NCBI RefSeq assembly: GCF_017351175.1 | Contig: NZ_JAFMPN010000016.1 | Location: forward strand, 45,542-109,541 | DNA length: 64,000 bases | Reading direction: 5' to 3' | Source of the DNA: Desulfovibrio sp. Huiquan2017 | GTDB taxonomy: Bacteria; Desulfobacterota; Desulfovibrionia; Desulfovibrionales; Desulfovibrionaceae | Shown: piece after piece, positions 1 to 7,742 of the stretch | How positions within the stretch are numbered: the first letter of the stretch is position 1 | Layout of the letters: each line of letters starts with the position of its first letter | Notes under the pieces: generated by a model | What the model saw: the letters and a program-made list of their open reading frames with translations, nothing else | Told to the model about the DNA's origin: nothing | Databases searched by the model: none | Made by a program: the position numbers and the translations under genes

Positions 1-1
1 G

Positions 2-511
2 ATCATGAACGTCATCGAGGACATCGCCGACCAAACCAACCTCCTGGCCCTGAACGCCGCCATCGAGGCCGCCCGCGCGGGCGAGGCGGGACGCGGCTTC
101 GCCGTGGTCGCCGACGAGGTCCGCAAGCTGGCCGAAAAGACCATGGCCGCCACCAAGGAGGTCGGCGACGCCATCCAGGTCATCCAGGATGCCGCCGCAA
201 CCAACATCCGGAGCGTGGACCACGCGGCCAAGGCCGTGGGACAGGCCACCGAACTGGCCAACCGCTCCGGCGAGGCCCTCGACTCCATTGTCGAGTACGC
301 CGACGACACCTCCGGCCAGGTGCAGTCCATCGCTACCGCTGCCGAGGAGCAGTCCGCCGCGTCCGAGGAAATCAACCGCGCCGTGGACGACATCAATCTC
401 ATCGCCAGCGAAACCGCCGAAGGGATGAACCAGTCCGCCGAAGCAGTCAACGAACTGGCCCGGCTCTCCAACCAGCTCCGCAAGCTCATTGAGGAAATGA
501 ACGCCCACTAG
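2..511 (+). CDS. Methyl-accepting chemotaxis protein, C-terminal part (cut by window edge)
   Basis: The reading frame is open to the left edge, so only about the last 169 residues are seen and the true start lies outside. They form the cytoplasmic signalling domain of a chemoreceptor: the hairpin tip motif [20 protein letters not shown], then [17 protein letters not shown] and the returning helix of the four-helix bundle. The tip binds the CheA/CheW array in this family. No sensor or membrane part is visible, so the ligand is unknown. A second chemoreceptor in the window (30413-31990) has an almost identical tip. A strong terminator follows 26 bases after the stop, so this gene ends its transcription unit. 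Confidence 0.93.
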   Translation: MMNVIEDIADQTNLLALNAAIEAARAGEAGRGFAVVADEVRKLAEKTMAATKEVGDAIQVIQDAAATNIRSVDHAAKAVGQATELANRSGEALDSIVEYADDTSGQVQSIATAAEEQSAASEEINRAVDDINLIASETAEGMNQSAEAVNELARLSNQLRKLIEEMNAH

Positions 512-537
512 AGCGAACGGACAACGAAAAAACGACC

Positions 538-571
538 GAGGCCCGGGGCAAAACCCGGGCCTCGTTTTTTT
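538..571 (+). terminator. Rho-independent terminator of the chemoreceptor gene
   Basis: A perfect 10-bp GC-rich stem (538-547 with 554-563) closes a 6-base loop and is followed by seven T residues (565-571). It lies just after the chemoreceptor stop codon. Confidence 0.93.
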
Positions 572-979
572 AGGATTCATCTTCCCTGTCCAAAGGGGAT
601 CAAAAAGGTGAGGGCTACGGCGGGCCGCCATACTCTCGGTGAAGATTACACAAACCGAGCCGAAGGAGAGCCGGACCGAGCCAATGGACGCACAACGGGC
701 AAATCGCCTCTGAAACGATCCTGAACGCCGCGAAGGGTCATATCGGGAACGGCATGCAAAGCGTGGAAAAAAGGGCGACTCGTCCTTAACCGCCCTGCTC
801 CGAAAGTTTTTTTGGGGAGCCATTCCCCCACCAGTCTCCCCGCCGCGCCGATTAGCTGGAATCCGCAGCCCCAAGCAAGAAAGGTTTCTCGCGGTCGAGG
901 GCTTCCGTCACCAGGGAGCGAGAATAATTCGGGTTGAAACTGCCATGATCCCGCAGTTGGCCCTGTTCACGAAATCTCG
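572..979. other. Intergenic stretch without a supported gene
   Basis: I see no convincing gene in these 408 bases. A 61-codon reverse frame (646-831) has no recognisable motif and no good ribosome site. Base composition changes from GC-rich to AT-rich near 980, where the reverse-strand methyltransferase gene ends. Confidence 0.5.
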
Positions 980-1819
980 TTACACCTTTACGACATGTAC
1001 TGTGTCAAGATTCCTGTCGCATGTATTGCTATAGTATTTTATATCAAATCTATTCAAATCCACATCAGATTCTATTTTTTCAAGAGCCGGAGTATACATA
1101 AAACGCCCGCCCTCTTTTAAGCTCTCCAATATCTCATGATATTTTTGTGCATATATTGATTGCTTCGCACTACCCAAAAATATTTGCCGCGCAAAATGAT
1201 TAGAAAACGACATGTGCGCAATAATAGCACCAAATGTGCCCTTTTTAAATTTAAGATCAAGCCAATTACCACAAATAATCGACCTATCTGAATTCGCATA
1301 TTGATCTACACCAAATACATCTACATATCCTGCCAGTCTTAGTTGTTTGACAAGATGATTCTTTTCGCCACAGCCTACATCAAGAATTGGTTCAATTAAT
1401 TTCTGTTCATCCAGCCTGAGAATCTGCCATTGAAAATCACCTGAATATTCACTGCACAAGGCGTGCTGTATTTTATAGTCATCTGCTTGTACACAGAGTT
1501 TCAATTCCGCAATCAGCTTGGCCCGATGATCAATCACGATTTTTTCCACCTCTGCAATTGAGCTTCGTAAGTTGAGTCTTGCAATGGTGCGGAAAAGATC
1601 ATCGTATATGCTTTTTATATGACGTATTGCTAAATCTGTGAACGATATATATTGGTTATTATGAACGCATTGTGAAATAAAATAATTATACGAATGAGCT
1701 GCTGCGCTTCGCATTTTATCCACATTTTCAAAAATATGATATTGAACTCTGTTTGACCATATCAACTCAACTATTGAATTTCTTGTTTTTTCGCTTTGTA
1801 AATATTCTACTATATTCAT
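980..1819 (-). CDS. Class I SAM-dependent methyltransferase, AT-rich, probably acquired
   Basis: A 279-residue protein if started at the ATG at 1819. A GTG five codons further upstream (1834) is possible; GGTGAT precedes the ATG by about ten bases. The second half has the SAM-binding glycine loop LDVGCG (about residue 145), an acidic end of strand 2 (FGVDQ) and a late strand region with GGRFMYTP, as in Rossmann-type methyltransferases. The N-terminal half (about 140 residues) is helical and not recognised, so the substrate is unknown. It stands alone on the reverse strand between forward genes. Its AT-rich codon use is unlike the flanking genes, which suggests horizontal transfer. An IS-end-like sequence lies about 100 bases upstream of its start. 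Confidence 0.75.
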   Translation of the reverse strand: MNIVEYLQSEKTRNSIVELIWSNRVQYHIFENVDKMRSAAAHSYNYFISQCVHNNQYISFTDLAIRHIKSIYDDLFRTIARLNLRSSIAEVEKIVIDHRAKLIAELKLCVQADDYKIQHALCSEYSGDFQWQILRLDEQKLIEPILDVGCGEKNHLVKQLRLAGYVDVFGVDQYANSDRSIICGNWLDLKFKKGTFGAIIAHMSFSNHFARQIFLGSAKQSIYAQKYHEILESLKEGGRFMYTPALEKIESDVDLNRFDIKYYSNTCDRNLDTVHVVKV

Positions 1820-1920
1820 AACATTACCAATCACCGTATGATTAATCGCCTAAGCGCTCTTGGCTGTGATGTTGTTATCGTCAAGCAACTTATATTATGA
1901 TAAAATCAAGCAAGACCAGA

Positions 1921-1946
1921 TGTAAAGTCCCCGGAAATCAAATCCA
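1921..1946. repeat. IS-end-like sequence shared with the IS3 remnant at 62979
   Basis: TGTAAAGTCCCCG at 1921-1933 and the following GAAAT and TCCA blocks match, with one small gap, the left end of the IS3-type remnant at 62979-63004. It lies at the edge of the AT-rich methyltransferase segment. No transposase fragment follows here, so it may be a solo end or a chance match. The rest of 1835-2108 holds no gene that I can support. Confidence 0.35.
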
Positions 1947-2108
1947 TTATCTAACCGCAAGAGAAAGGGCTTACCCCCCGGTCCACCGACCTGCGCTTCA
2001 TGGACTCTCGGGTTTATCTCCCACGCCGTCCGGCCCCGCTTGTCATCGCCGGGCTGTTTCATTATGGTTCACGGATTGCCGAACAGACATCCAACGCGAG
2101 GAAAGTCC

Positions 2109-3497
2109 ATGGACATAGCCGACCCGGCTGCGTTGATACGGAGTTTATCGAACAAGCAGGGACTTGCGGCCCTGCTGGACGTGTTGCCTCTGGGCGTGGC
2201 GATCATGGATCGGGACGGAACCTTGTTGGCGGTGAACCGGAACTACGAGTCGCTGACCGGCGTGACGGGCGAGCAGGTGCGAGGCATCCGCTGCCTGCAT
2301 GCCCTGCGCTCGGACTACTGCATGCGCAACTGCCCCGTGCTGGACGGCTGGACGGACAAGCGCACGCGGACGTTGGAGGCGAACATCATCAACCGCGAGC
2401 GGGAGAAGGTCAGCATACACCTGACCTTGGCCCCGCTAGTGGCGGAGGACGGTTCCATCCGGGGAGTCATTGAAACCCTGATGCCCGCGTCCGTGCATGC
2501 CCTGGATGAAATCGTCAGCGGGGTTTCGGGCCTGGGCGAACTGGTGGGGCGCAGTCCGGAAGTTCGCAAGATTTTCGCCATGACCCCATCCATCGCCCAG
2601 ACGGATTCGCCGGTGCTGATCACGGGCGAGACGGGCACGGGCAAGGACATGCTGGCCGAGGAGATCCACAAGGAATCGGACCGGGACGGCCCGTTCGTCA
2701 AGGTCAACTGCGGCGCGCTGCCTGTGCCCCTGCTGGAATCCGAGCTGTTCGGACACGCCAAGAACGCCCTGCCCGGGGCGGACCACGCCAAGCCGGGCCG
2801 GCTACGCATGGCCCACGGGGGATCGCTGTTCATCACCGAGATCGGGGACCTGCCCCTGCCTTTGCAGACCAAGCTGCTGGCATACATGGACGACCATGCC
2901 GTGCGCCCCATCGGATCCACCAAGGTGGTCCACACGGACGTACGCATCATGGCGGCCAGCCATTACGACCTGGAGGACATGGTCCGGCGCAAGCGATTCC
3001 GGCGGGACCTGCTCTACCGGCTGAACGTCATCCGCCTGCACCTGCCGCCCCTGCGCGAACGGGGCGAAGACCTGCTCCTGCTCCAGGACCATTTCCTGAA
3101 GATGTTCCAGGTGCGCTACGGCAAGAAGGTGGACCGCTTCTCCAAAAATGTGGAGACGCTGCTGCGCTCCTACGAATTTCCGGGAAACATCCGGGAGCTG
3201 CGCAACCTGATCGAATACGCCGTCAATTTCTGCGACAGCAACGTCATCCGCATGCGCCACCTGCCGGGGTACATGCTCCACGGGCCCAACCTGCCCGAGA
3301 ACCTGTCCGTGCCGCCCCGGGCCATGGAGACGGGCGCGGTCCGGGCGGCTCCGCCCGAGCGATGGGAGGATGTGCAGCGCAAGATGATCCTGGAAGCCCT
3401 GGTCAAGACCGGCGGCCGCAAGTCCAAGGCGGCCGAACTGCTCGGTTGGGGCCGGTCCACTCTGTGGCGCAAGATGAAACACTTCGGCATTGAATAG
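2109..3497 (+). CDS. PAS plus AAA+ sigma54-activator-like regulator with degraded GAFTGA and Walker B motifs
   Basis: A 462-residue transcription regulator. The start at 2109 is chosen because GAGGAAAG sits seven bases upstream; the open frame extends further but has no ribosome site there. Domains: PAS (about 20-135, with a Cys-rich RCLHALRSDYCMRNCP segment), AAA+ (about 145-370) and a Fis-type HTH (about 420-460, KSKAAELLGWGRSTLWRKM). Walker A GETGTGKD (173-180) and the R-finger region are intact. The loop that should read GAFTGA reads NALPGA (219-224). The Walker B aspartate is threonine (FITE, T243-E244). GAFTGA contacts sigma54 in this family, so it may not activate sigma54 in the normal way. 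The FeMo-cofactor-like gene follows after 9 bases and the anion-transport operon lies downstream. Confidence 0.85.
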   Translation: MDIADPAALIRSLSNKQGLAALLDVLPLGVAIMDRDGTLLAVNRNYESLTGVTGEQVRGIRCLHALRSDYCMRNCPVLDGWTDKRTRTLEANIINREREKVSIHLTLAPLVAEDGSIRGVIETLMPASVHALDEIVSGVSGLGELVGRSPEVRKIFAMTPSIAQTDSPVLITGETGTGKDMLAEEIHKESDRDGPFVKVNCGALPVPLLESELFGHAKNALPGADHAKPGRLRMAHGGSLFITEIGDLPLPLQTKLLAYMDDHAVRPIGSTKVVHTDVRIMAASHYDLEDMVRRKRFRRDLLYRLNVIRLHLPPLRERGEDLLLLQDHFLKMFQVRYGKKVDRFSKNVETLLRSYEFPGNIRELRNLIEYAVNFCDSNVIRMRHLPGYMLHGPNLPENLSVPPRAMETGAVRAAPPERWEDVQRKMILEALVKTGGRKSKAAELLGWGRSTLWRKMKHFGIE

Positions 3498-3506
3498 GCG
3501 GATCCC

Positions 3507-3845
3507 ATGGAAAACATCCTCATCCCGCTCATGGACAACGAGCTGTCCCCCCGTTTCGACCTCGCCCCGGAGGTGTTGATCGTCTCCATCACCCGCGAAA
3601 CCAGCGCCATGGGCACCCTCAGCGAACGGGTCGTCACCTTCGAGACTCCGTCGGCCGAGGCCATGTACCGCCTGGTCATGGCCGAGAACATCCAGACCAT
3701 CATCTGCTCGGGCATGGAAAAAGAGGTCTTCGAATTCCTCAAGCGCAAGGGAATCAACGTCCTGGACAACGTCTGCGGTCCGGTGGACCCCATTCTCGAA
3801 GCCTATCTGGCCGGTCAACTCTCGCCCGGCCAAAATTATTTCTAG
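3507..3845 (+). CDS. NifX/NifB-C-terminal-like dinitrogenase iron-molybdenum cofactor family protein
   Basis: A 112-residue single-domain protein of the family that binds FeMo-cofactor precursors in nitrogenase assembly (PF02579). Evidence is the N-terminal pattern ILIPLMDNELSPRFD, the middle strand ETPSAEAMYRLVMAENIQTIICSGM and the closing helix KRKGINVLDNVCG. In sulfate reducers such small proteins often occur far from nitrogenase genes, and none is seen here, so a role in metal-cluster handling or sensing is only inferred. It begins nine bases after the PAS/AAA+ regulator and is very probably co-transcribed with it. Confidence 0.82.
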   Translation: MENILIPLMDNELSPRFDLAPEVLIVSITRETSAMGTLSERVVTFETPSAEAMYRLVMAENIQTIICSGMEKEVFEFLKRKGINVLDNVCGPVDPILEAYLAGQLSPGQNYF

Positions 3846-3873
3846 CCCGCCCCCTTGTGCCGTTTTGTTTTAT

Positions 3874-3941
3874 TGTGAAACATAGCCATGTTCCAAAATA
3901 GTCCCATTTTGTTTCATTTCGTCCTTGAGCAAAGTTTCACA
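3874..3941. promoter_or_regulatory. Widely spaced inverted half-sites upstream of the CBS gene
   Basis: TGTGAAAC (3874-3881) and its exact reverse complement GTTTCACA (3934-3941) flank 52 bases and lie just upstream of a sigma70-like promoter. Such half-sites resemble those of CRP/FNR or Rex-type regulators, but no complete close-spaced palindrome is present, so the regulator is unknown. Confidence 0.35.
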
Positions 3942-3949
3942 TAATACTC

Positions 3950-3978
3950 TTGACGCAAAGAACCAATTGCTATCTATA
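3950..3978 (+). promoter_or_regulatory. Candidate sigma70 promoter for the CBS-transporter operon
   Basis: TTGACG (3950-3955), 17 bases, then TCTATA (3973-3978). It leaves a leader of about 170 bases before the CBS gene at 4154. The 3846-4153 gap otherwise holds only the half-sites described above. Confidence 0.5.
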
Positions 3979-4153
3979 GAAACCCGGACCTGTTGATCGT
4001 TCCAGGCCGCGAACTTCGTTCGGGCCGCATCGATGGGGGTCGGTGCCGGTCAACCTCGTCCGAGGCCGTGTTTCACAACGGGGCGTGCCGTTTTCCTGCG
4101 AAACGGGCGTCCCACCCATGTGCAAACAGTACTTCTTGGGAGGAAGGATTAGC

Positions 4154-4675
4154 ATGAAAGTCAAAGAATTGATGATTCCGGTGGACGACTACCTGACGCT
4201 GGGCAAGGATGCCTCGCTCGGCGACGTGGCCGCCACGCTCAAAAACGGCGGACACCGGGATGTTCTCATCCTAGATGACCAGGGCGCCTTTGCCGGGGTC
4301 CTGAGCATGTCCGACATGATCACCGCGCTGGAGCCGAATTACAAAAAACTCTTCAAGAAAGATCTGATCAGCGACACGCTTTCCAACCGCTACGTCGCCG
4401 AGCAGTTCAAGGAATTCAATCTCTGGGCAGACACCCTGACCAACATCTGTGCCCGAGGCGTCAGGATCAAGGTCACGGACGCCATGCATGTCCCCGCGGA
4501 GGACCATTACATAGAGGAAGACAGCGACATCGAACACGGCGTGCACATGTACATGGTCGGCACGCCTCAGCCGTTAATCGTCCGCAACAACGGCCAGGTC
4601 ACCGGCGTGCTGCGCATGTCGGACGTCTTCAACGAAATAGTCGGCCGCATGAACACCTGCGCCCTGACCGACTAG
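4154..4675 (+). CDS. CBS-domain protein, 173 residues
   Basis: The start at 4154 is set by the ribosome site GGGAGGAAGG just upstream; an in-frame upstream extension lacks one. Two CBS-type halves are seen: MKVKELMIPVDDYLTLGKDASLGDVAATL and HRDVLILDDQGAFAGVLSMSDMI (about 1-55), and the C-terminal PLIVRNNGQVTGVLRMSDVFNEIV (about 140-165). A roughly 70-residue insert lies between them. CBS pairs bind adenosyl nucleotides and report energy state. As first gene of an operon with a DASS anion transporter and NhaB, it may tune transport, but that is inference. Confidence 0.8.
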   Translation: MKVKELMIPVDDYLTLGKDASLGDVAATLKNGGHRDVLILDDQGAFAGVLSMSDMITALEPNYKKLFKKDLISDTLSNRYVAEQFKEFNLWADTLTNICARGVRIKVTDAMHVPAEDHYIEEDSDIEHGVHMYMVGTPQPLIVRNNGQVTGVLRMSDVFNEIVGRMNTCALTD

Positions 4676-4702
4676 CCCATCCGGTCCAACGAGGAGATCC
4701 AT

Positions 4703-6178
4703 ATGGAGACCGCACGCACCGTAAAATCCAACTTTGACTGGAAACGCCTGGTGTTCATGCTCACAGGCGTCCTGCTTTTCACCATCGTCTATTTCAGCTC
4801 CCCCTGGCCCGACGCCATCGACCCCATGGGCGAGCATTTTCCCCTGTCCCTCCAGGCCAAGGGCGCCATCGCCGTGTTCCTGCTGGCCGGCACATGGTGG
4901 GTCTTCGAAGTCGTGCCCATCGGCGTCACTTCGCTGATGATCGGCATTCTCCAGGTCATGTTCCTGATCCGTCCGGCCAAGGTGGCCTTCAAGGATTTCA
5001 TGGACCCGTCGGTCCTGTTCATCTTCGCCTCCATCATGATCGGACTGGTCTTCACCAAGACCGGCCTGACCAAACGGCTGGCCTACAAGATGCTCGACAT
5101 CGTGGGCGAACGCACCTCGATGATCTATCTCGGCGTGTTCGTGGTCACCGCCGCCCTGACCCACATCATGGCCCACACCGCCGTGGCCGCGACCATCTAC
5201 CCGCTGCTGCTGGCCATCTACGCCCTATACGGCGAAGGCGACCGGCCGACCAAATTCGGCAAGGGGCTGTTCATCGGCATGGCCTATGTGGCCGGCGCGG
5301 GCTCCATCGTCACCCTGCTCGGCGCGGCGCGCGGCGCGGTGGCCCTCGGCTTCTTCAAGGAAATCGTGGGCGTGGACGTGGGCTTCTTCCAACTGACCTA
5401 CTACATGGCCCCCATCGGCTGGGGTATGACCTTCCTGCTGTGGGGCTTCTTCATGATCGTCTGCAAACCCGAGAAGGACCGCATTCCCGGATTGCGCGAA
5501 AAAGCCCGCGAACTCAACGCCAAGATGGGCAGCCTGACCCGCGAGGAGATCCTGGCCGCCGTCATCGTCGCCTCGGTCATCATCATCATGTCCCTGCGGG
5601 CCTTCATCCCGGCGCTCAAAGCCGTGGACAAGACCGCCATCATCCTCTGTTCCTCGGTCCTCTTCTTCATCTTCAAGATCCTGGACCTCAAGGACCTCGA
5701 AGACATCCCCTGGAACATCATCCTGCTCTTCGCGGGAGCCATGTCCATCGGCTTCTGTCTGTGGGAGACCGGCGCGGCCAAGTGGATGGCCGTCAACTGG
5801 CTGGTCATGTTCCAGGAGGCCAACTGGTTCATCTTCGTCATGTCCATAGCCTTCTTCGTGATGATCATGACCAACTTCATCATGAACGTGGCGGCGATCG
5901 CCATATCCCTTCCAGTGGCCCTGGTCATCGCCCCCTACCTGGGCGTGGCCCCCGAAGTCATCCTGTACGCTTCCCTGGTCATGGCGGGCATGCCCTTCCT
6001 GCTCCTGGTGGGCGCGGCGCCCAACGCCATCGCCTACGACTCCGGACAGTTCACCACCGGTGAGTTCTTCGGACTGGGCATCCCGGCATCCCTGCTGCTC
6101 ATGATCCTGGTCGGCCTGGCCGTCCTGGTCATCTGGCCGATCATGGGCATGCCCATCACCCTCCCCGCCGGAGGTTAG
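4703..6178 (+). CDS. DASS/SLC13-type sodium-coupled anion transporter
   Basis: A 491-residue inner-membrane protein with about a dozen hydrophobic segments, in the divalent anion:Na+ symporter family that carries sulfate, dicarboxylates or related anions. The start has a good ribosome site (GAGGAG). The two family signature loops are recognisable but altered: AHTAVAATIYPLL in the first half and TNFIMNVAAIAISLPVA in the second, where the usual motif is Ser-Asn-Thr. The substrate therefore cannot be named; sulfate is plausible in this organism. It is in one operon with the CBS protein before it and the hexapeptide protein and NhaB after it. A Na+ symporter next to a Na+/H+ antiporter suggests sodium cycling. 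Confidence 0.85.
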   Translation: METARTVKSNFDWKRLVFMLTGVLLFTIVYFSSPWPDAIDPMGEHFPLSLQAKGAIAVFLLAGTWWVFEVVPIGVTSLMIGILQVMFLIRPAKVAFKDFMDPSVLFIFASIMIGLVFTKTGLTKRLAYKMLDIVGERTSMIYLGVFVVTAALTHIMAHTAVAATIYPLLLAIYALYGEGDRPTKFGKGLFIGMAYVAGAGSIVTLLGAARGAVALGFFKEIVGVDVGFFQLTYYMAPIGWGMTFLLWGFFMIVCKPEKDRIPGLREKARELNAKMGSLTREEILAAVIVASVIIIMSLRAFIPALKAVDKTAIILCSSVLFFIFKILDLKDLEDIPWNIILLFAGAMSIGFCLWETGAAKWMAVNWLVMFQEANWFIFVMSIAFFVMIMTNFIMNVAAIAISLPVALVIAPYLGVAPEVILYASLVMAGMPFLLLVGAAPNAIAYDSGQFTTGEFFGLGIPASLLLMILVGLAVLVIWPIMGMPITLPAGG

Positions 6179-6206
6179 CGATCAGGATTACGGCGAGAAT
6201 ATCACG

Positions 6207-6236
6207 ACGGCTGCCGCGCCCGCGCGCGGCGGCCGT
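6207..6236. terminator. Strong hairpin between transporter and hexapeptide gene, possible attenuator
   Basis: A 13-bp stem with one G-T pair (6207-6219 with 6224-6236) and a 4-base loop, followed only by a weak T stretch. It may lower transcription into the downstream genes or protect the upstream mRNA end. Confidence 0.5.
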
Positions 6237-6269
6237 TTGTGTCACCAAAACCAAAGCATGGTGAGCCAC

Positions 6270-7691
6270 ATGGAAAAACTCGAAGAACTGTTCGATCACA
6301 TAGCGTCCAGGGTAAACGTCAATCTCAAGCCCATGGGCGTTGACGTCCGCACCATCCTCCAAAACTCCATTCCGCGAGAACGCCATCTCCTGTACTACGC
6401 GTTCTATGCCCTGACCGAGGACCACCCCATCAGCTTCAAATTCAAAAACTCCAACCTCGCCGGGACCTACTTCCTGGGCCGGACCCTGGTGGACAGCTCG
6501 GTCCTCTACAAATCCAACGTGCGCGGCGACGAACTCAAGCGCAAGGGCGACGTGGTCGAGTTCAACGGAGTCAAGACCAAGCTTTTCTATGACGAGGTCA
6601 TTCGAATCATCAATTCCTACCTGGTCAAAACCCTGGTCCACAACAACTCCAAAAACCCCGAAACGCCCGAAGTCTTCCGCATCCTCAACTCGGCGGCCAT
6701 GCACTACTCCAACATCCACGGGACCACGCTCGAAGGCGTCTATCTCGGGGCCTTCGCCACCGCCGACCTGTCCATCATGCACAACTGCGTCATCGGCGAC
6801 TTCGCCTACGTCCAGGCGGGTGACCTCTCCAGGCTGACCGTGGAGCCCGGCCGGGTCTGGATCAAATCCGGCGACCTGTTCGAATTCAACTACCTCTACC
6901 CCGAAGGGGTCATCGAGCAGTACGTCAAGCTGGACCAGAACGGCCACCTGACCGGCAAATTCGTGGACTACGTGGACGAATTCAAGGAGGACTTCGTGCC
7001 CATCTACTCCACGGCCCGGCCCGAAAACGACCACATCGTGCCGGAAACCGCCTACGTCTCCCCCTACGCGGTCCTCAAGGGCCGATGCGAGGTGGGCGAG
7101 AACGCGCTCATCGTGCAGCGCGCCCACGTGGAGGACTCCTTCATCGGCAAGGGGTCCAACGCCCAGGAGAACTGCTATATCAAAAACTCGGTCTACGAAG
7201 GCAACAACGTCACCGCGCACGGCGGCAAGGTCATCTGGACCACGGTGGGCAAAAACGTCTTCGTGGGCTTCAATTCCTTCATCCATGGGCGGCAGGACTG
7301 CCCCATCACCATTGGCCGCGACTCCATCGTCATGCCTCATACCATCATCGACGCCGAGGAGTGCATCGAAATACCCGACAACTCGGCCATCTGGGGATAC
7401 GTCACCAAGCAGGCCGACCTCAAGACCCAGTGCATCGACCTGGACGAACTGGCCAAGGCCGGGGACCTCACCCTGGGCAACGCCACCTTCAAGGGCAACG
7501 GAAAGGCTTTCGTTGATGCGTTCAGACATCGCATCGACCATATACGTGAAGAAAACGGCGCATACTTCGACGGGTCCGACAATACCCGCGGACATGCCCA
7601 AAAGACTCGGGATGCCGCCTTCAATATCCTTCAGCCCTTCCAATCGGGCAAGGATGCTGGCATGTATCCGACAATGACCATCGGGGATTAA
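6270..7691 (+). CDS. Hexapeptide-repeat (left-handed beta-helix) protein
   Basis: 473 residues from the ATG at 6270, which has GGTGAG four bases upstream; ATG codons at 6237 region and 6258 lack a site. The N-terminal 110 residues are a mixed region (FDHIASRVNVNLKPMGVDVRTIL). From about residue 150 on, the chain shows hexapeptide turns, for example YVSPYAVLKGRCEVGENALIV, SFIGKGSNAQENCYIKNSVYEGNNV and TIGRDSIVMPHTIIDAEECIEIP. These build a beta-helix as in acyltransferases and gamma-carbonic anhydrases. No clear acetyltransferase catalytic motif is seen, so it may be structural, enzymatic or carbonic-anhydrase-like. It lies between two sodium-linked transporters in the operon. Confidence 0.7.
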   Translation: MEKLEELFDHIASRVNVNLKPMGVDVRTILQNSIPRERHLLYYAFYALTEDHPISFKFKNSNLAGTYFLGRTLVDSSVLYKSNVRGDELKRKGDVVEFNGVKTKLFYDEVIRIINSYLVKTLVHNNSKNPETPEVFRILNSAAMHYSNIHGTTLEGVYLGAFATADLSIMHNCVIGDFAYVQAGDLSRLTVEPGRVWIKSGDLFEFNYLYPEGVIEQYVKLDQNGHLTGKFVDYVDEFKEDFVPIYSTARPENDHIVPETAYVSPYAVLKGRCEVGENALIVQRAHVEDSFIGKGSNAQENCYIKNSVYEGNNVTAHGGKVIWTTVGKNVFVGFNSFIHGRQDCPITIGRDSIVMPHTIIDAEECIEIPDNSAIWGYVTKQADLKTQCIDLDELAKAGDLTLGNATFKGNGKAFVDAFRHRIDHIREENGAYFDGSDNTRGHAQKTRDAAFNILQPFQSGKDAGMYPTMTIGD

Positions 7692-7742
7692 ATCTTGCCT
7701 TCGAGACAATCCCGGCAATCCAATCATCAGGAGTAACCGAAC

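Noticed and set aside
646..831. A 61-codon reverse frame between chemoreceptor and methyltransferase
   Set aside because: It has no ribosome site, no motif and Arg/Pro-rich composition typical of chance frames.
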